From Bordetella pertussis 18323 (GTDB lineage Bacteria; Pseudomonadota; Gammaproteobacteria; Burkholderiales; Burkholderiaceae_B), in the NCBI RefSeq assembly GCF_000306945.1, contig NC_018518.1:1860001-1924000 (forward strand): a stretch of DNA of 64,000 bases. The letters are read 5' to 3'. Numbering within the stretch: the stretch's first letter is position 1; every line of letters starts with the position of its first letter. The notes beneath the pieces were generated by a model. It did no database searches. It saw nothing but the letters and a program-made list of their open reading frames with translations, and was not told the origin of the DNA. Below are positions 1-8,000 of the stretch, piece after piece. Made by a program: the position numbers and the translations under genes.

Positions 1-2317
1 CGAGGCCATCCAGTACGCCTGGGAGCTGCTGACCCAGGTCTACAAGCTGCCGGCCGAGAAGCTGTGGGTCACGGTCTACCAGGAAGACGACGAGGCCTAC
101 GACATCTGGGCCAAGGAAGTCGGCGTGCCCGCCGAGCGCATCATCCGGATCGGCGACAACAAGGGCGCCCGCTATGCGTCCGACAACTTCTGGCAAATGG
201 CGGACACCGGCCCCTGCGGCCCGTGTTCGGAAATCTTCTACGACCATGGTCCGGAAATCTGGGGCGGCCCTCCGGGCTCGCCCGAGGAAGACGGCGATCG
301 CTACATCGAGATCTGGAACCTGGTGTTCATGCAGTTCGAGCGCGACGCCGCCGGCAACATGGAACGCCTGCCCAAGCCCTGCGTGGACACCGGCATGGGC
401 CTGGAGCGCATCGCGGCGGTGCTGCAGCACGTGCATTCCAACTACGAGATCGACCTGTTCCAGAAGCTGATCGCCGCCGCCGCGCGCGAGACCGGCGTGA
501 AGGATCTGGCCGATAACTCCCTGAAGGTCATCGCCGATCACATCCGCGCTTGCGCCTTTCTCATCGTCGACGGCATCATTCCCAGCAACGAAGGCCGCGG
601 CTACGTGCTGCGCCGCATTGTGCGCCGCGCCCTGCGCCATGGCTACAAGCTGGGCCAGACCAAGTCGTTCTTCCATCGCCTGGTGCCGGACCTGGTGGCC
701 GAGATGGGCGAAGCCTATCCCGAGCTGGCCCAGGTGGCCGAGCGCGTGGCGCAGGTGCTGCGCCAGGAAGAAGAACGCTTCGGCGAAACGCTCGAACACG
801 GCATGAAGATCCTGGACGGCGCGCTGGCCAAGGTCGCCAAGGGCGACCCGCTCGACGGCACCACGTTGTTCACGCTGTACGACACCTACGGCTTTCCGGT
901 TGATCTCACCGCCGACATCTGTCGCGAGCGCGAGGTCGAGGTGGACATGGCCGGCTTCGAGGCGGCGATGCAACGCCAGCGCGAGCAGGCGCGCGCCGCG
1001 GGCAAGTTCAAGATGGCCGAGGGCCTGAGCTACGAAGGCGCCGAGACGCGCTTCGAAGGCTACGAGAACCTCGAATTGAGCGGCGTCAAGGTGACGGCGC
1101 TGTATGTCGAGGGTACCCAGGTCGAGCAGGTGTCGGCGGGCCAGGACGCGGTCGTGGTGCTCGATGCCACCCCGTTCTATGCCGAGTCCGGCGGCCAGGT
1201 GGGCGACACCGGCCTGCTGGAGGCTGGCGGCGTGCGGTTCGCGGTGGCCGACACCCTCAAGATCCAGCCCGGCGTGTTCGGCCATCACGGCACGCTCGAG
1301 GCCGGCGCGCTGAAGGTCGGCGATACCTTGCTGGCGCGCGTGGATGCGGTGCGTCGCGCCCGCACGGTGCGCAACCACTCGGCCACGCACCTGATGCACA
1401 AGGCCTTGCGCGAAGTGCTGGGCGCCCACGTGCAGCAGCGCGGCTCGCTGGTCGACCCCGACAAGACCCGCTTCGACTTCGCGCACGACGCGCCCATGAC
1501 GGCCGAGCAGATCGCCCGCGTGGAAGCCATCGTCAATGCCGAGGTACTGGCCAACCAGGCCACAGAGGCCAAGATCATGGCCTACGACGACGCCGTCAAG
1601 GGCGGCGCGATGGCGCTGTTCGGCGAGAAGTACGGCGATACCGTGCGCGTGCTCGACATCGGTTTTTCGCGCGAACTGTGCGGCGGCACGCACGTGCGGC
1701 GCACCGGCGACATCGGCCTGTTCAAGGTGGTGTCCGAAGGCGGCGTGGCGGCGGGCGTGCGTCGCATCGAAGCGATTACCGGCGACAACGCGCTGGCCTG
1801 GGTGCAGGACCAGAACGCGCTGTTGCAGCGCGCCGCCGGTGTGCTGCGCGCCCCGGCGCACGAGCTTCCCGAGCGCATCGCCCAGGTGCAGGAACAGCTC
1901 AAGGCGCTCGAGAAAGAGCTCGAGCAGGCGCGCACCAAGCTGGCCGCCAGCGCCGGCAACGACCTGGCCGCCACGGCCACGGTCGAGGTCAAGGGCATCA
2001 AGGTGCTGGCCGCCAGCATCGGCGATGTGGATCCCAAGGCCTTGCGCGGCATGGTCGACAACCTGAAAGACCGCCTCAAGCCCGCCGTGGTCCTGCTGGC
2101 CGCCGGCTCGGCCGATGGCAAGATCAGCCTGGTGGGCGGCGTGACGGCCGATCTCACCGGCCGCATCAAGGCCGGCGATCTGGTTGGCTTCGTGGCCGGC
2201 CAGGTGGGCGGCAAGGGCGGGGGCCGTCCCGACATGGCGATGGGCGGCGGCACCGATCTGGCGGCTCTGCCGGCTGCCGTGGCCAGCGTACAGAAGTGGG
2301 TCGATGAGCGCCTCTGA
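1..2317 (+). CDS. alaS: Alanyl-tRNA synthetase, 5'-truncated by window edge
   Basis: Charges tRNA-Ala with alanine and clears misactivated serine and glycine in the cytoplasm. The frame is open from base 2, giving 771 visible residues; about 100 N-terminal residues lie outside the window (family size about 875). The later part of the catalytic domain is followed by the editing domain, with the zinc motif HSATH near base 1377 and the second half CGGTH near 1679. A coiled region (bases 1860-1960) and a C-terminal DHHA1-type domain with the glycine-rich [15 protein letters not shown] end the protein. The stop overlaps the start of the downstream TusA-like gene, so the two are probably co-transcribed. 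Identification is secure. Confidence 0.97.
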   Translation, partial: EAIQYAWELLTQVYKLPAEKLWVTVYQEDDEAYDIWAKEVGVPAERIIRIGDNKGARYASDNFWQMADTGPCGPCSEIFYDHGPEIWGGPPGSPEEDGDRYIEIWNLVFMQFERDAAGNMERLPKPCVDTGMGLERIAAVLQHVHSNYEIDLFQKLIAAAARETGVKDLADNSLKVIADHIRACAFLIVDGIIPSNEGRGYVLRRIVRRALRHGYKLGQTKSFFHRLVPDLVAEMGEAYPELAQVAERVAQVLRQEEERFGETLEHGMKILDGALAKVAKGDPLDGTTLFTLYDTYGFPVDLTADICREREVEVDMAGFEAAMQRQREQARAAGKFKMAEGLSYEGAETRFEGYENLELSGVKVTALYVEGTQVEQVSAGQDAVVVLDATPFYAESGGQVGDTGLLEAGGVRFAVADTLKIQPGVFGHHGTLEAGALKVGDTLLARVDAVRRARTVRNHSATHLMHKALREVLGAHVQQRGSLVDPDKTRFDFAHDAPMTAEQIARVEAIVNAEVLANQATEAKIMAYDDAVKGGAMALFGEKYGDTVRVLDIGFSRELCGGTHVRRTGDIGLFKVVSEGGVAAGVRRIEAITGDNALAWVQDQNALLQRAAGVLRAPAHELPERIAQVQEQLKALEKELEQARTKLAASAGNDLAATATVEVKGIKVLAASIGDVDPKALRGMVDNLKDRLKPAVVLLAAGSADGKISLVGGVTADLTGRIKAGDLVGFVAGQVGGKGGGRPDMAMGGGTDLAALPAAVASVQKWVDERL

Positions 2318-2558
2318 TACCGGCGGCCTGCCGTCCTACCAGCACGAAGTCGATGCCAGCGGGCTGACCTGTCCGCTGCCCATCCTGCGCGCCAAGAAGG
2401 CGCTGGCGCAAATGGAAAGCGGCCAGGTGCTGCGGGTGGTCACCACCGATCCCAACGCCATCCGCGATTTCCAGGCCTTCGCGCGCCAGACCGGCAACAC
2501 CTTGCTGGCGCAACGCGAGGCCGAGGGCCGCGGCGAGCACTTCCTGCAGCGGCGCTGA
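2304..2558 (+). CDS. TusA/SirA-family sulfur carrier protein
   Basis: An 84-residue protein of the TusA/SirA/YedF family, small proteins that carry persulfide sulfur on a conserved cysteine. The diagnostic motif [18 protein letters not shown] lies near residues 18-35, with the CPxP cysteine at about residue 24. I chose the ATG at 2304, 14 bp before the alaS stop, because it puts the first strand at the usual distance from the N-terminus; longer starts run back through alaS out of frame. TusA of E. coli serves tRNA thiolation, but several paralogues exist and the exact role here is not settled. A strong terminator follows. Confidence 0.85.
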   Translation: MSASDTGGLPSYQHEVDASGLTCPLPILRAKKALAQMESGQVLRVVTTDPNAIRDFQAFARQTGNTLLAQREAEGRGEHFLQRR

Positions 2559-2574
2559 GCGCCTGCCGGCAAGC

Positions 2575-2605
2575 AAACGGCCCGCGCAAGCGGGCCGTTT
2601 GTCTT
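2575..2605 (+). terminator. Rho-independent terminator after alaS-tusA
   Basis: A perfect 11-bp stem (2575-2585 with 2590-2600) closes a GCAA loop and ends in TTT followed by GTCTT. It lies 16 bases after the TusA-like stop codon. Confidence 0.8.
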
Positions 2606-2629
2606 GGCGCGAGCGTGCGTGGGGCTAGC

Positions 2630-3660
2630 TGTGATGTCTCAATAGGTTGTTCATCCAGGCCGGACCTGGGATGCTGTGGTTACCACGCCATCGCAACTCA
2701 GGGCAGGACACTGGATGAACAACCATAAGCATGCGCGATTGACCCGCCTAGGTCGAGCCCTTCTTGTTAACAGGGTGATGCAACAGAACTGGACGATGAG
2801 GCAGGCCAGCCAGGCGGCAGGGGTGAGCCTGCGCACCGGTTACAAGTGGCTTGCCCGCTTCCGAAGCGAAGGTCTGGACGGCCTGCTTGACCGCAGTTCT
2901 CGCCCGCACCGCAGCCCGAAGGCCTGTGCGCCCGAGCAGGTTGAGCACTTCGCCCAGCAGCGCCGCCAGCGTCTGCCGCTGTGGCGCATCGCGCGTGAAG
3001 CCGGCCGCAGCCTGGCCACCGTGGCGCGGTATATGGAACGCATCGGCCTGAGTCGACTCGCCTCGTTGGAGCCGCCGGCGCCGGTGCGCCGCTATGAACG
3101 CGCCAGCCCAGGCGAGCTGCTGCACATCGACACCAAGCGGCTGGGCCGCATCCGGGGCGTGGGCCATCGCATCACCGGCGATCGGGCCCAGAACCGCAAC
3201 CGCGGCATTGGCTGGGACGCTGTGCACCTGGCCATCGATGACTTCTCGCGCGTGTCCTTTGCTCGCATCCTCGACGATGAAGGCGGCGATCAGTGCGCTG
3301 AGTTCCTGCGCCAAGCCACCGCCTACTACGCCAGTCTGGGCGTGCGCATCGACCGCGTGATGACCGACAACGGCAGCGGCTACGTCTCCAGGACCTTTCG
3401 GGCGGTGTGCGTGGAGCTGGGAATCCGTCACATCCGCACCCGCCCCTACACCCCCAAGACCAACGGCAAGGCCGAGCGCCTCGTGCAGACCTGCTTACGG
3501 GAGTGGGCATACGCCAGGCCCTACACGAGCTCAGCCGAACGACAGGCTGCCTTGCAGCCCTTCATTGACCGCTACAACTGGTATCGGCCACACTCCGCTC
3601 TCGGACATCAGCCACCCATCACGCGTATCCCAGATGTGAATAACCTATTGAGAATCGACA
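2630..3660 (+). mobile_element. IS481-family element, IS1002-like
   Basis: A 1031-bp insertion sequence with imperfect terminal inverted repeats (left TGTGATGTCTCAATAGGTTG; right end complement TGTCGATTCTCAATAGGTTA). It is flanked by identical 6-bp target copies GCTAGC (2624-2629 and 3661-3666), so this insertion looks original and unrearranged. Its transposase is clearly related to but distinct from that of the six IS481 copies. Size and relationship fit IS1002, but IS1663 is an alternative I cannot exclude without a database. Its right-hand GCTAGC directly abuts an IS481 copy. Confidence 0.85.
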
Positions 3661-3665
3661 GCTAG
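2715..3665 (+). CDS. Transposase of the IS1002-like element
   Basis: A 316-residue DDE transposase of the IS481 family. An N-terminal helix-turn-helix part (about residues 1-110) precedes the rve-type catalytic core, with candidate catalytic residues D139 (LLHIDTKR), D218 (MTDNGS) and E254 (NGKAERL). The start chosen is ATG 2715, giving MNNHKHARL, which aligns with the start of the IS481 transposase. The stop codon TAG is not in the element: it is the TAG of the flanking CTAG target, so the last residue (Ser) is set by the insertion site. Confidence 0.92.
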   Translation: MNNHKHARLTRLGRALLVNRVMQQNWTMRQASQAAGVSLRTGYKWLARFRSEGLDGLLDRSSRPHRSPKACAPEQVEHFAQQRRQRLPLWRIAREAGRSLATVARYMERIGLSRLASLEPPAPVRRYERASPGELLHIDTKRLGRIRGVGHRITGDRAQNRNRGIGWDAVHLAIDDFSRVSFARILDDEGGDQCAEFLRQATAYYASLGVRIDRVMTDNGSGYVSRTFRAVCVELGIRHIRTRPYTPKTNGKAERLVQTCLREWAYARPYTSSAERQAALQPFIDRYNWYRPHSALGHQPPITRIPDVNNLLRIDS

Positions 3666-4612
3666 CTGTGAACTGTCAATAGGTTGTATTCGTCCAGGTT
3701 GAGTCTGGAGATGGGTACAGCGCGCCCGATGCCTTGGTGGGGTCGATGCCAGTTGTAGTGGTGTAGCCAGGATTTCATGGCATCGGCTCGGTGTTGGGAG
3801 TTCTGGTAGGTGTGAGCGTAAGCCCACTCACGCAAGGCCGACTGGATGAAGCGTTCGGCCTTGCCATTGGTCTGTGGGCGGTAAGGTCGGGTAAAGCGGT
3901 GCTTGATGCCCAGCTCATGGCACAGCGCGGCGAAGGCGCGGCTGCGAAAGGCCGAGCCATTGTCGGTGAGCAAGCGCTGGATGGTCACGCCCAGGCGCTG
4001 GTAGTAGGCCACTGCGTCCTTGAGGAACTGGACGGCGCTGGGGAAGCGCTCGTCGGGGTGGATGTCGGTGAAGGCCACGCGGGCGTGGTCATCGATGGCC
4101 ACGAAGACGAAGTCCCAGCCGGCCCCCTCAACGGTATCGCGTCGGTTGCCCGTGACCCGGTGGCCAGGGCGCTGGATACGTCCCAGCTTCTTGATGTCGA
4201 TGTGCAGCAGATCGCCGGGGGCCTGATGCTCGTAGCGCACCACCGGCTCGGCCGGCTCCAGGTCGGCCAGGTGCGACAGACCGGCGCGGGCCAGGACGCG
4301 GCTGACGGTGCTGGCTGACACGCCCAGCGCCTGGGCGATGCGCGCTTGGGTCAGCCGCTTGCGGCGCAGCTCCACGATAGCCAGCGCCTTGGCCGGCGCA
4401 ATCGCTCGGGGCGAGACCGTCGGGCGCGAGGACGCATCGGCCAAGCCCGCCTGGCCCTGAGCCAGGAAGCGGCCCAGCCATTTGCGCACAGTCGGCGCGG
4501 TGACCCCATAGGCGCGGGCCGCTTCAGGCACACAAACTTGATGGGCGATCAATTGCTGGACCATTTCGAGTCGACGTAGGAAGGTCAATCGGGCATGCTT
4601 ATGGGTGTTCAT
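3662..4612 (-). CDS. IS481 transposase (copy 1)
   Basis: An intact 316-residue transposase of the IS481/rve family. A helix-turn-helix pair (about residues 10-110) is followed by the DDE core with D139 (LLHIDIKK), D217 (LTDNGSAF) and E253 (NGKAERF); the D-to-E gap is 35 residues. The start MNTHKHARL lies about 97 bp inside the element. Its TAG stop is supplied by the CTAG target outside the element, leaving a C-terminal Ser. Confidence 0.96.
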   Translation of the reverse strand: MNTHKHARLTFLRRLEMVQQLIAHQVCVPEAARAYGVTAPTVRKWLGRFLAQGQAGLADASSRPTVSPRAIAPAKALAIVELRRKRLTQARIAQALGVSASTVSRVLARAGLSHLADLEPAEPVVRYEHQAPGDLLHIDIKKLGRIQRPGHRVTGNRRDTVEGAGWDFVFVAIDDHARVAFTDIHPDERFPSAVQFLKDAVAYYQRLGVTIQRLLTDNGSAFRSRAFAALCHELGIKHRFTRPYRPQTNGKAERFIQSALREWAYAHTYQNSQHRADAMKSWLHHYNWHRPHQGIGRAVPISRLNLDEYNLLTVHS

Positions 4613-4709
4613 CCGGCCGGGCTCCTTGAGTGAACTGGGGGGGTGGCGATTTCCAGTTTCTCAAATCCGGTTCGGATGAACCATGCATACAACCTATTGA
4701 ATCTTCACA
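3667..4709 (-). mobile_element. IS481: IS481 copy 1
   Basis: A 1043-bp IS481 in reverse orientation, with ends TGTGAACTGTCAATAGGTTG (left on the + strand) and TGTGAAGATTCAATAGGTTG (complement at right). The left flank is GCTAGC, shared with the preceding IS1002-like element; the right flank is ACTAGC. The outer bases differ, so the two flanks are not a clean 6-bp duplication. The element is otherwise intact. Confidence 0.97.
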
Positions 4710-4714
4710 ACTAG

Positions 4715-4833
4715 CCTTTCGATAATTCGCATAATGTATATTATGTAAAGTACGAGGTGGGCGCGCCGGCGGATCGACTGTTGCCCGCATGCATGCCGCT
4801 TCGCTGCCCGCCCTGGCCAGCCATCAGGCCCGG
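4715..4833. other. 118-bp orphan fragment between two IS481 copies, with promoter-like palindrome
   Basis: Unique sequence trapped between IS481 copies 1 and 2. Its left part is AT-rich and contains CATAAT-GTAT-ATTATG near 4730-4745, a 6-bp inverted repeat with a 4-bp spacer, typical of a regulator-binding site in a promoter. The right part is GC-rich. A short open stretch from ATG 4791 (beginning MHAASLPALASHQARL) runs into IS481 and could be the 5' stub of a truncated gene. No function can be assigned. The fragment is probably a leftover of a locus broken by IS recombination. Confidence 0.5.
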
Positions 4834-5785
4834 CTAGATGTGAACTGTCAATAGGTTGTATTCGTCCAGGTTGAGTCTGGAGATGGGTACAGCGCGCCCG
4901 ATGCCTTGGTGGGGTCGATGCCAGTTGTAGTGGTGTAGCCAGGATTTCATGGCATCGGCTCGGTGTTGGGAGTTCTGGTAGGTGTGAGCGTAAGCCCACT
5001 CACGCAAGGCCGACTGGATGAAGCGTTCGGCCTTGCCATTGGTCTGTGGGCGGTAAGGTCGGGTAAAGCGGTGCTTGATGCCCAGCTCATGGCACAGCGC
5101 GGCGAAGGCGCGGCTGCGAAAGGCCGAGCCATTGTCGGTGAGCAAGCGCTGGATGGTCACGCCCAGGCGCTGGTAGTAGGCCACTGCGTCCTTGAGGAAC
5201 TGGACGGCGCTGGGGAAGCGCTCGTCGGGGTGGATGTCGGTGAAGGCCACGCGGGCGTGGTCATCGATGGCCACGAAGACGAAGTCCCAGCCGGCCCCCT
5301 CAACGGTATCGCGTCGGTTGCCCGTGACCCGGTGGCCAGGGCGCTGGATACGTCCCAGCTTCTTGATGTCGATGTGCAGCAGATCGCCGGGGGCCTGATG
5401 CTCGTAGCGCACCACCGGCTCGGCCGGCTCCAGGTCGGCCAGGTGCGACAGACCGGCGCGGGCCAGGACGCGGCTGACGGTGCTGGCTGACACGCCCAGC
5501 GCCTGGGCGATGCGCGGCTTGGGTCAGCCGCTTGCGGCGCAGCTCCACGATAGCCAGCGCCTTGGCCGGCGCAATCGCTCGGGGCGAGACCGTCGGGCGC
5601 GAGGACGCATCGGCCAAGCCCGCCTGGCCCTGAGCCAGGAAGCGGCCCAGCCATTTGCGCACAGTCGGCGCGGTGACCCCATAGGCGCGGGCCGCTTCAG
5701 GCACACAAACTTGATGGGCGATCAATTGCTGGACCATTTCGAGGCGACGTAGGAAGGTCAATCGGGCATGCTTATGGGTGTTCAT
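4834..5785 (-). pseudogene. IS481 transposase (copy 2), frameshifted
   Basis: The same transposase as the other IS481 copies, but the extra base near 5516 (GCGCGGC where other copies have GCGCGC) breaks the frame at about residue 90, just after LRRKRLTQA. The N-terminal DNA-binding part is then separated from the DDE core, so the copy should be inactive unless ribosomes slip or the base is a sequencing error. The last codon reads ATC (Ile) because the flank is GCTAGA. Confidence 0.9.
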
Positions 5786-5882
5786 CCGGCCGGGCTCCTT
5801 GAGTGAACTGGGGGGGTGGCGATTTCCAGTTTCTCAAATCCGGTTCGGATGAACCATGCATACAACCTATTGAATCTTCACA
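4839..5882 (-). mobile_element. IS481: IS481 copy 2 (transposase frameshifted)
   Basis: A 1044-bp IS481 in reverse orientation, one base longer than copy 1 because of an extra G in the run at 5515-5518. Flanks are GCTAGA at left (4833-4838) and CCTAGT at right (5883-5888). Both outer bases disagree, so this is not a simple transposition product. Confidence 0.97.
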
Positions 5883-5883
5883 C

Positions 5884-6849
5884 CTAGTCGACCTTGGCTT
5901 TCGCCTGCCTGACGATGGGCACCCATTTGTCGATATCCGCGTTGACCCGCTTTGCCATATCGCCGGGCGAGCCCTGTTCGAAGACCTCGAATCCATAGTT
6001 CTTCAGGGTCTCTTGCAGCTTCGGCTGCGCCATGGCGGCGTTGGCGGCCCGGTTCAGCTTGAGAACGACGTCATCCGGCGTGCCCGCCGGCGCCAGCAGG
6101 CCGAAATCCACCGACATCACATAGCCGGCCACCCCCGCCTCCATCATGGTCGGGACCTCCGGCAGCATCGGCGTGCGTATCGTTCCGGTCGCCGCCAGCG
6201 CGCGCAGCTTGCGCTCCTTGACCAGGCTGGACACGCTGGGCGTGTTGTAGAACCCGAAGTCGGTTTCGCCCGCCATGACCGCGCTGACGCCCTGGGGCGC
6301 GCCGCCATACGGGATGTGCATGGCCTGCGTATCCGTCAGGGACTTCAGCAGTTCCGAGGATAGGTGATGGGTGGTGCCGTTGCCGCCCGAGGAATACGTC
6401 AGTTTCCCGGGCGCCGCCTTCATCGCGGCAATCAGCGCGGCGACCGAGGTGTACGGGCTGCTCGGCTTGACGATCAGGATGTTCGAGCCGCCCGCCAGAT
6501 ACGCGACCGGGGCGAAATCCTCGACCGGCCGATAAGGCAGCTTCTCGTACAGGCCCAGGTTGATCGCCCATGTGCCATTGGACCCCATGACGATGGTATA
6601 GCCATCGGCGGCCTGCTTGGCGACATAGCTCATGGCGAGCTGGCCGCCCGCGCCCGGACGGTTTTCCACCACCACGGTCTGGCCCAGCGCCTTGCTCAGG
6701 CCCGGCTGTATGGCCCGCGCCAGGATATCGGCCGTACTGCCCGCCGCCAGCGGCACGACCAGCGTCACCGGGTGGGTGGGAAACTCCGCGGCCAGCGCGC
6801 CTTCAGACAGGACGCTGGCCAGCAGCGCCATCCATAACACGTTCTTCAT
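5884..6849 (-). CDS. Bug-family (TctC-type) periplasmic solute-binding protein
   Basis: A 321-residue secreted receptor of the Bug/TTT family, which is greatly expanded in Bordetella and binds carboxylates for tripartite tricarboxylate transporters or acts without a known permease. A signal peptide (MKNVLWMALLASV to about ALAAE) is followed by FPTHPVTLVVPLAAGSTAD, the family's first strand and ligand loop, and by VVENRPGAGG. The start is ATG 6849, with AGGGGAAG upstream. The stop TAG lies in the CTAG beside IS481 copy 2; the length is normal, so the gene may be complete. The ligand is unknown. The divergent LysR/DUF3604 genes are possible partners. Confidence 0.88.
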   Translation of the reverse strand: MKNVLWMALLASVLSEGALAAEFPTHPVTLVVPLAAGSTADILARAIQPGLSKALGQTVVVENRPGAGGQLAMSYVAKQAADGYTIVMGSNGTWAINLGLYEKLPYRPVEDFAPVAYLAGGSNILIVKPSSPYTSVAALIAAMKAAPGKLTYSSGGNGTTHHLSSELLKSLTDTQAMHIPYGGAPQGVSAVMAGETDFGFYNTPSVSSLVKERKLRALAATGTIRTPMLPEVPTMMEAGVAGYVMSVDFGLLAPAGTPDDVVLKLNRAANAAMAQPKLQETLKNYGFEVFEQGSPGDMAKRVNADIDKWVPIVRQAKAKVD

Positions 6850-6986
6850 GCACTTCCCCTTGTTTGTCGTCGGGCGCCATCGCCGTATCGGGTGGCACGC
6901 CTGCAAGGCAGGTTATCCGAAGGTCTGTGCGTGAAATAGGCGTGAAGCGCTATAGCGTCATGTCGTCATGTAATGGCCCGGCTGCG

Positions 6987-7905
6987 TCAAAACCGGCGCA
7001 GCACGTCGCGCGCGATCGCGGCAAAGGCCTGCGCCGCCGGGGAAAGCGGATGGTTCGACAGCCGCACCAGCGAAATCGGCCAACTCAGGAACGGGTTGCG
7101 GATCGGCACCGCCCGCACGCCGCGCGGCGCCTGCGCCGCCGCCGCATGCGGCAGCATGGCCACGCCCATGCCCGCCTGGATCATGCCCACCGCGGTCGAC
7201 ACCAGCACGACGCGCTGGTCCACACGCGGGTGGATGCCGTTGGCCACCAGCAGGCGGCTGATCACCAGCCAGGGCGGCGCGTTGGGGTTGAGCTGGATAC
7301 AGGGCAGCTCGGCCAGTATCGCCGCGTCGATCGCTTCGCGGTCGGCCAGATAATGGTCGTCGCGCATGAACAGCGACACCCCGCCGTCCCACAGCAGCTC
7401 GGTCGACAGGCGCGAATCGTCGCTGCCGACCACGGCGCCCAGGCCGACGTCGGCCTCGTGGGACAGCAGCTTGTTGCGGATCTGTTCGACCACGCAATCG
7501 ACCACGATCAATTCGATATTGGGGTGCCGCTGATTGAAGGCCACCAGGATGCGCGGCAGCAGCGTGGCGGCGCTGACGTGGCCGACGGCGACGCTGACCG
7601 AGCCGGACTTGAGCGCCGACTGGTCGCGCGATTCGCGCACCGCGCCGTCGATGGAGAGGATCGCCCGGCGCGCGATATCGGCCAATGCCTGGCCCTGGCC
7701 CTGGCCCTGGCGCGTCAGCGTCACCTCGCGGCCGCGCACCACCAGCGTTTGCCCCACCTCGGCCTCGAGGCGCCGGATGAGATGGCTGACGGACGGCTGC
7801 GACATGCCGAGCTGCTCGGCCGCGCCGGTGAAGCTGGCCGTATCCCCCGATGGAGACCAGGGCGCGCAACTGACGCAGGGAAACCGTTTCGATAGCATCC
7901 ATCAT
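6987..7905 (-). pseudogene. LysR-type regulator, frameshifted near its start
   Basis: A LysR-family regulator: winged HTH (AAEQLGMSQPSVSHLIRRLE) and a periplasmic-binding-protein-like effector domain running to about residue 300. The natural N-terminus MMDAIETVSLRQLRALVSIG starts at 7905, but a run of five C (7844-7848; G on the coding strand) shifts the frame before DTASFTGAAEQLG. Four bases there would restore one continuous protein. As read, the HTH is split, so the gene is probably inactive or phase-variable. It lies between a Bug receptor gene and a divergent DUF3604 gene, which it would be expected to control. A hexamer repeat (about 7687-7705) encodes QGQGQGQ after the HTH. Confidence 0.85.
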
Positions 7906-8000
7906 AACGTCGCATCATGCAGGAATAGCTCGAATACTATAGCAATATGGGCGTGACCTCCATAGCATGGCAAAAACCCCTCCTGTACACCGAGACCGCC
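7906..8000. promoter_or_regulatory. Divergent promoter region, LysR-box candidate
   Basis: The 95-bp gap between the divergent LysR and DUF3604 genes contains ATAG-N8-CTAT (7925-7940), an inverted repeat of the size and AT-richness of LysR-type recognition sites. Its position between regulator and target is typical for the family. Binding is inferred only. Confidence 0.4.

Noticed and set aside
3791..4318. 175-codon frame antisense to the IS481 transposase, recurring in every copy
   Set aside because: Recurs only because the element recurs; composition is that of a shadow frame and there is no ribosome-binding context.
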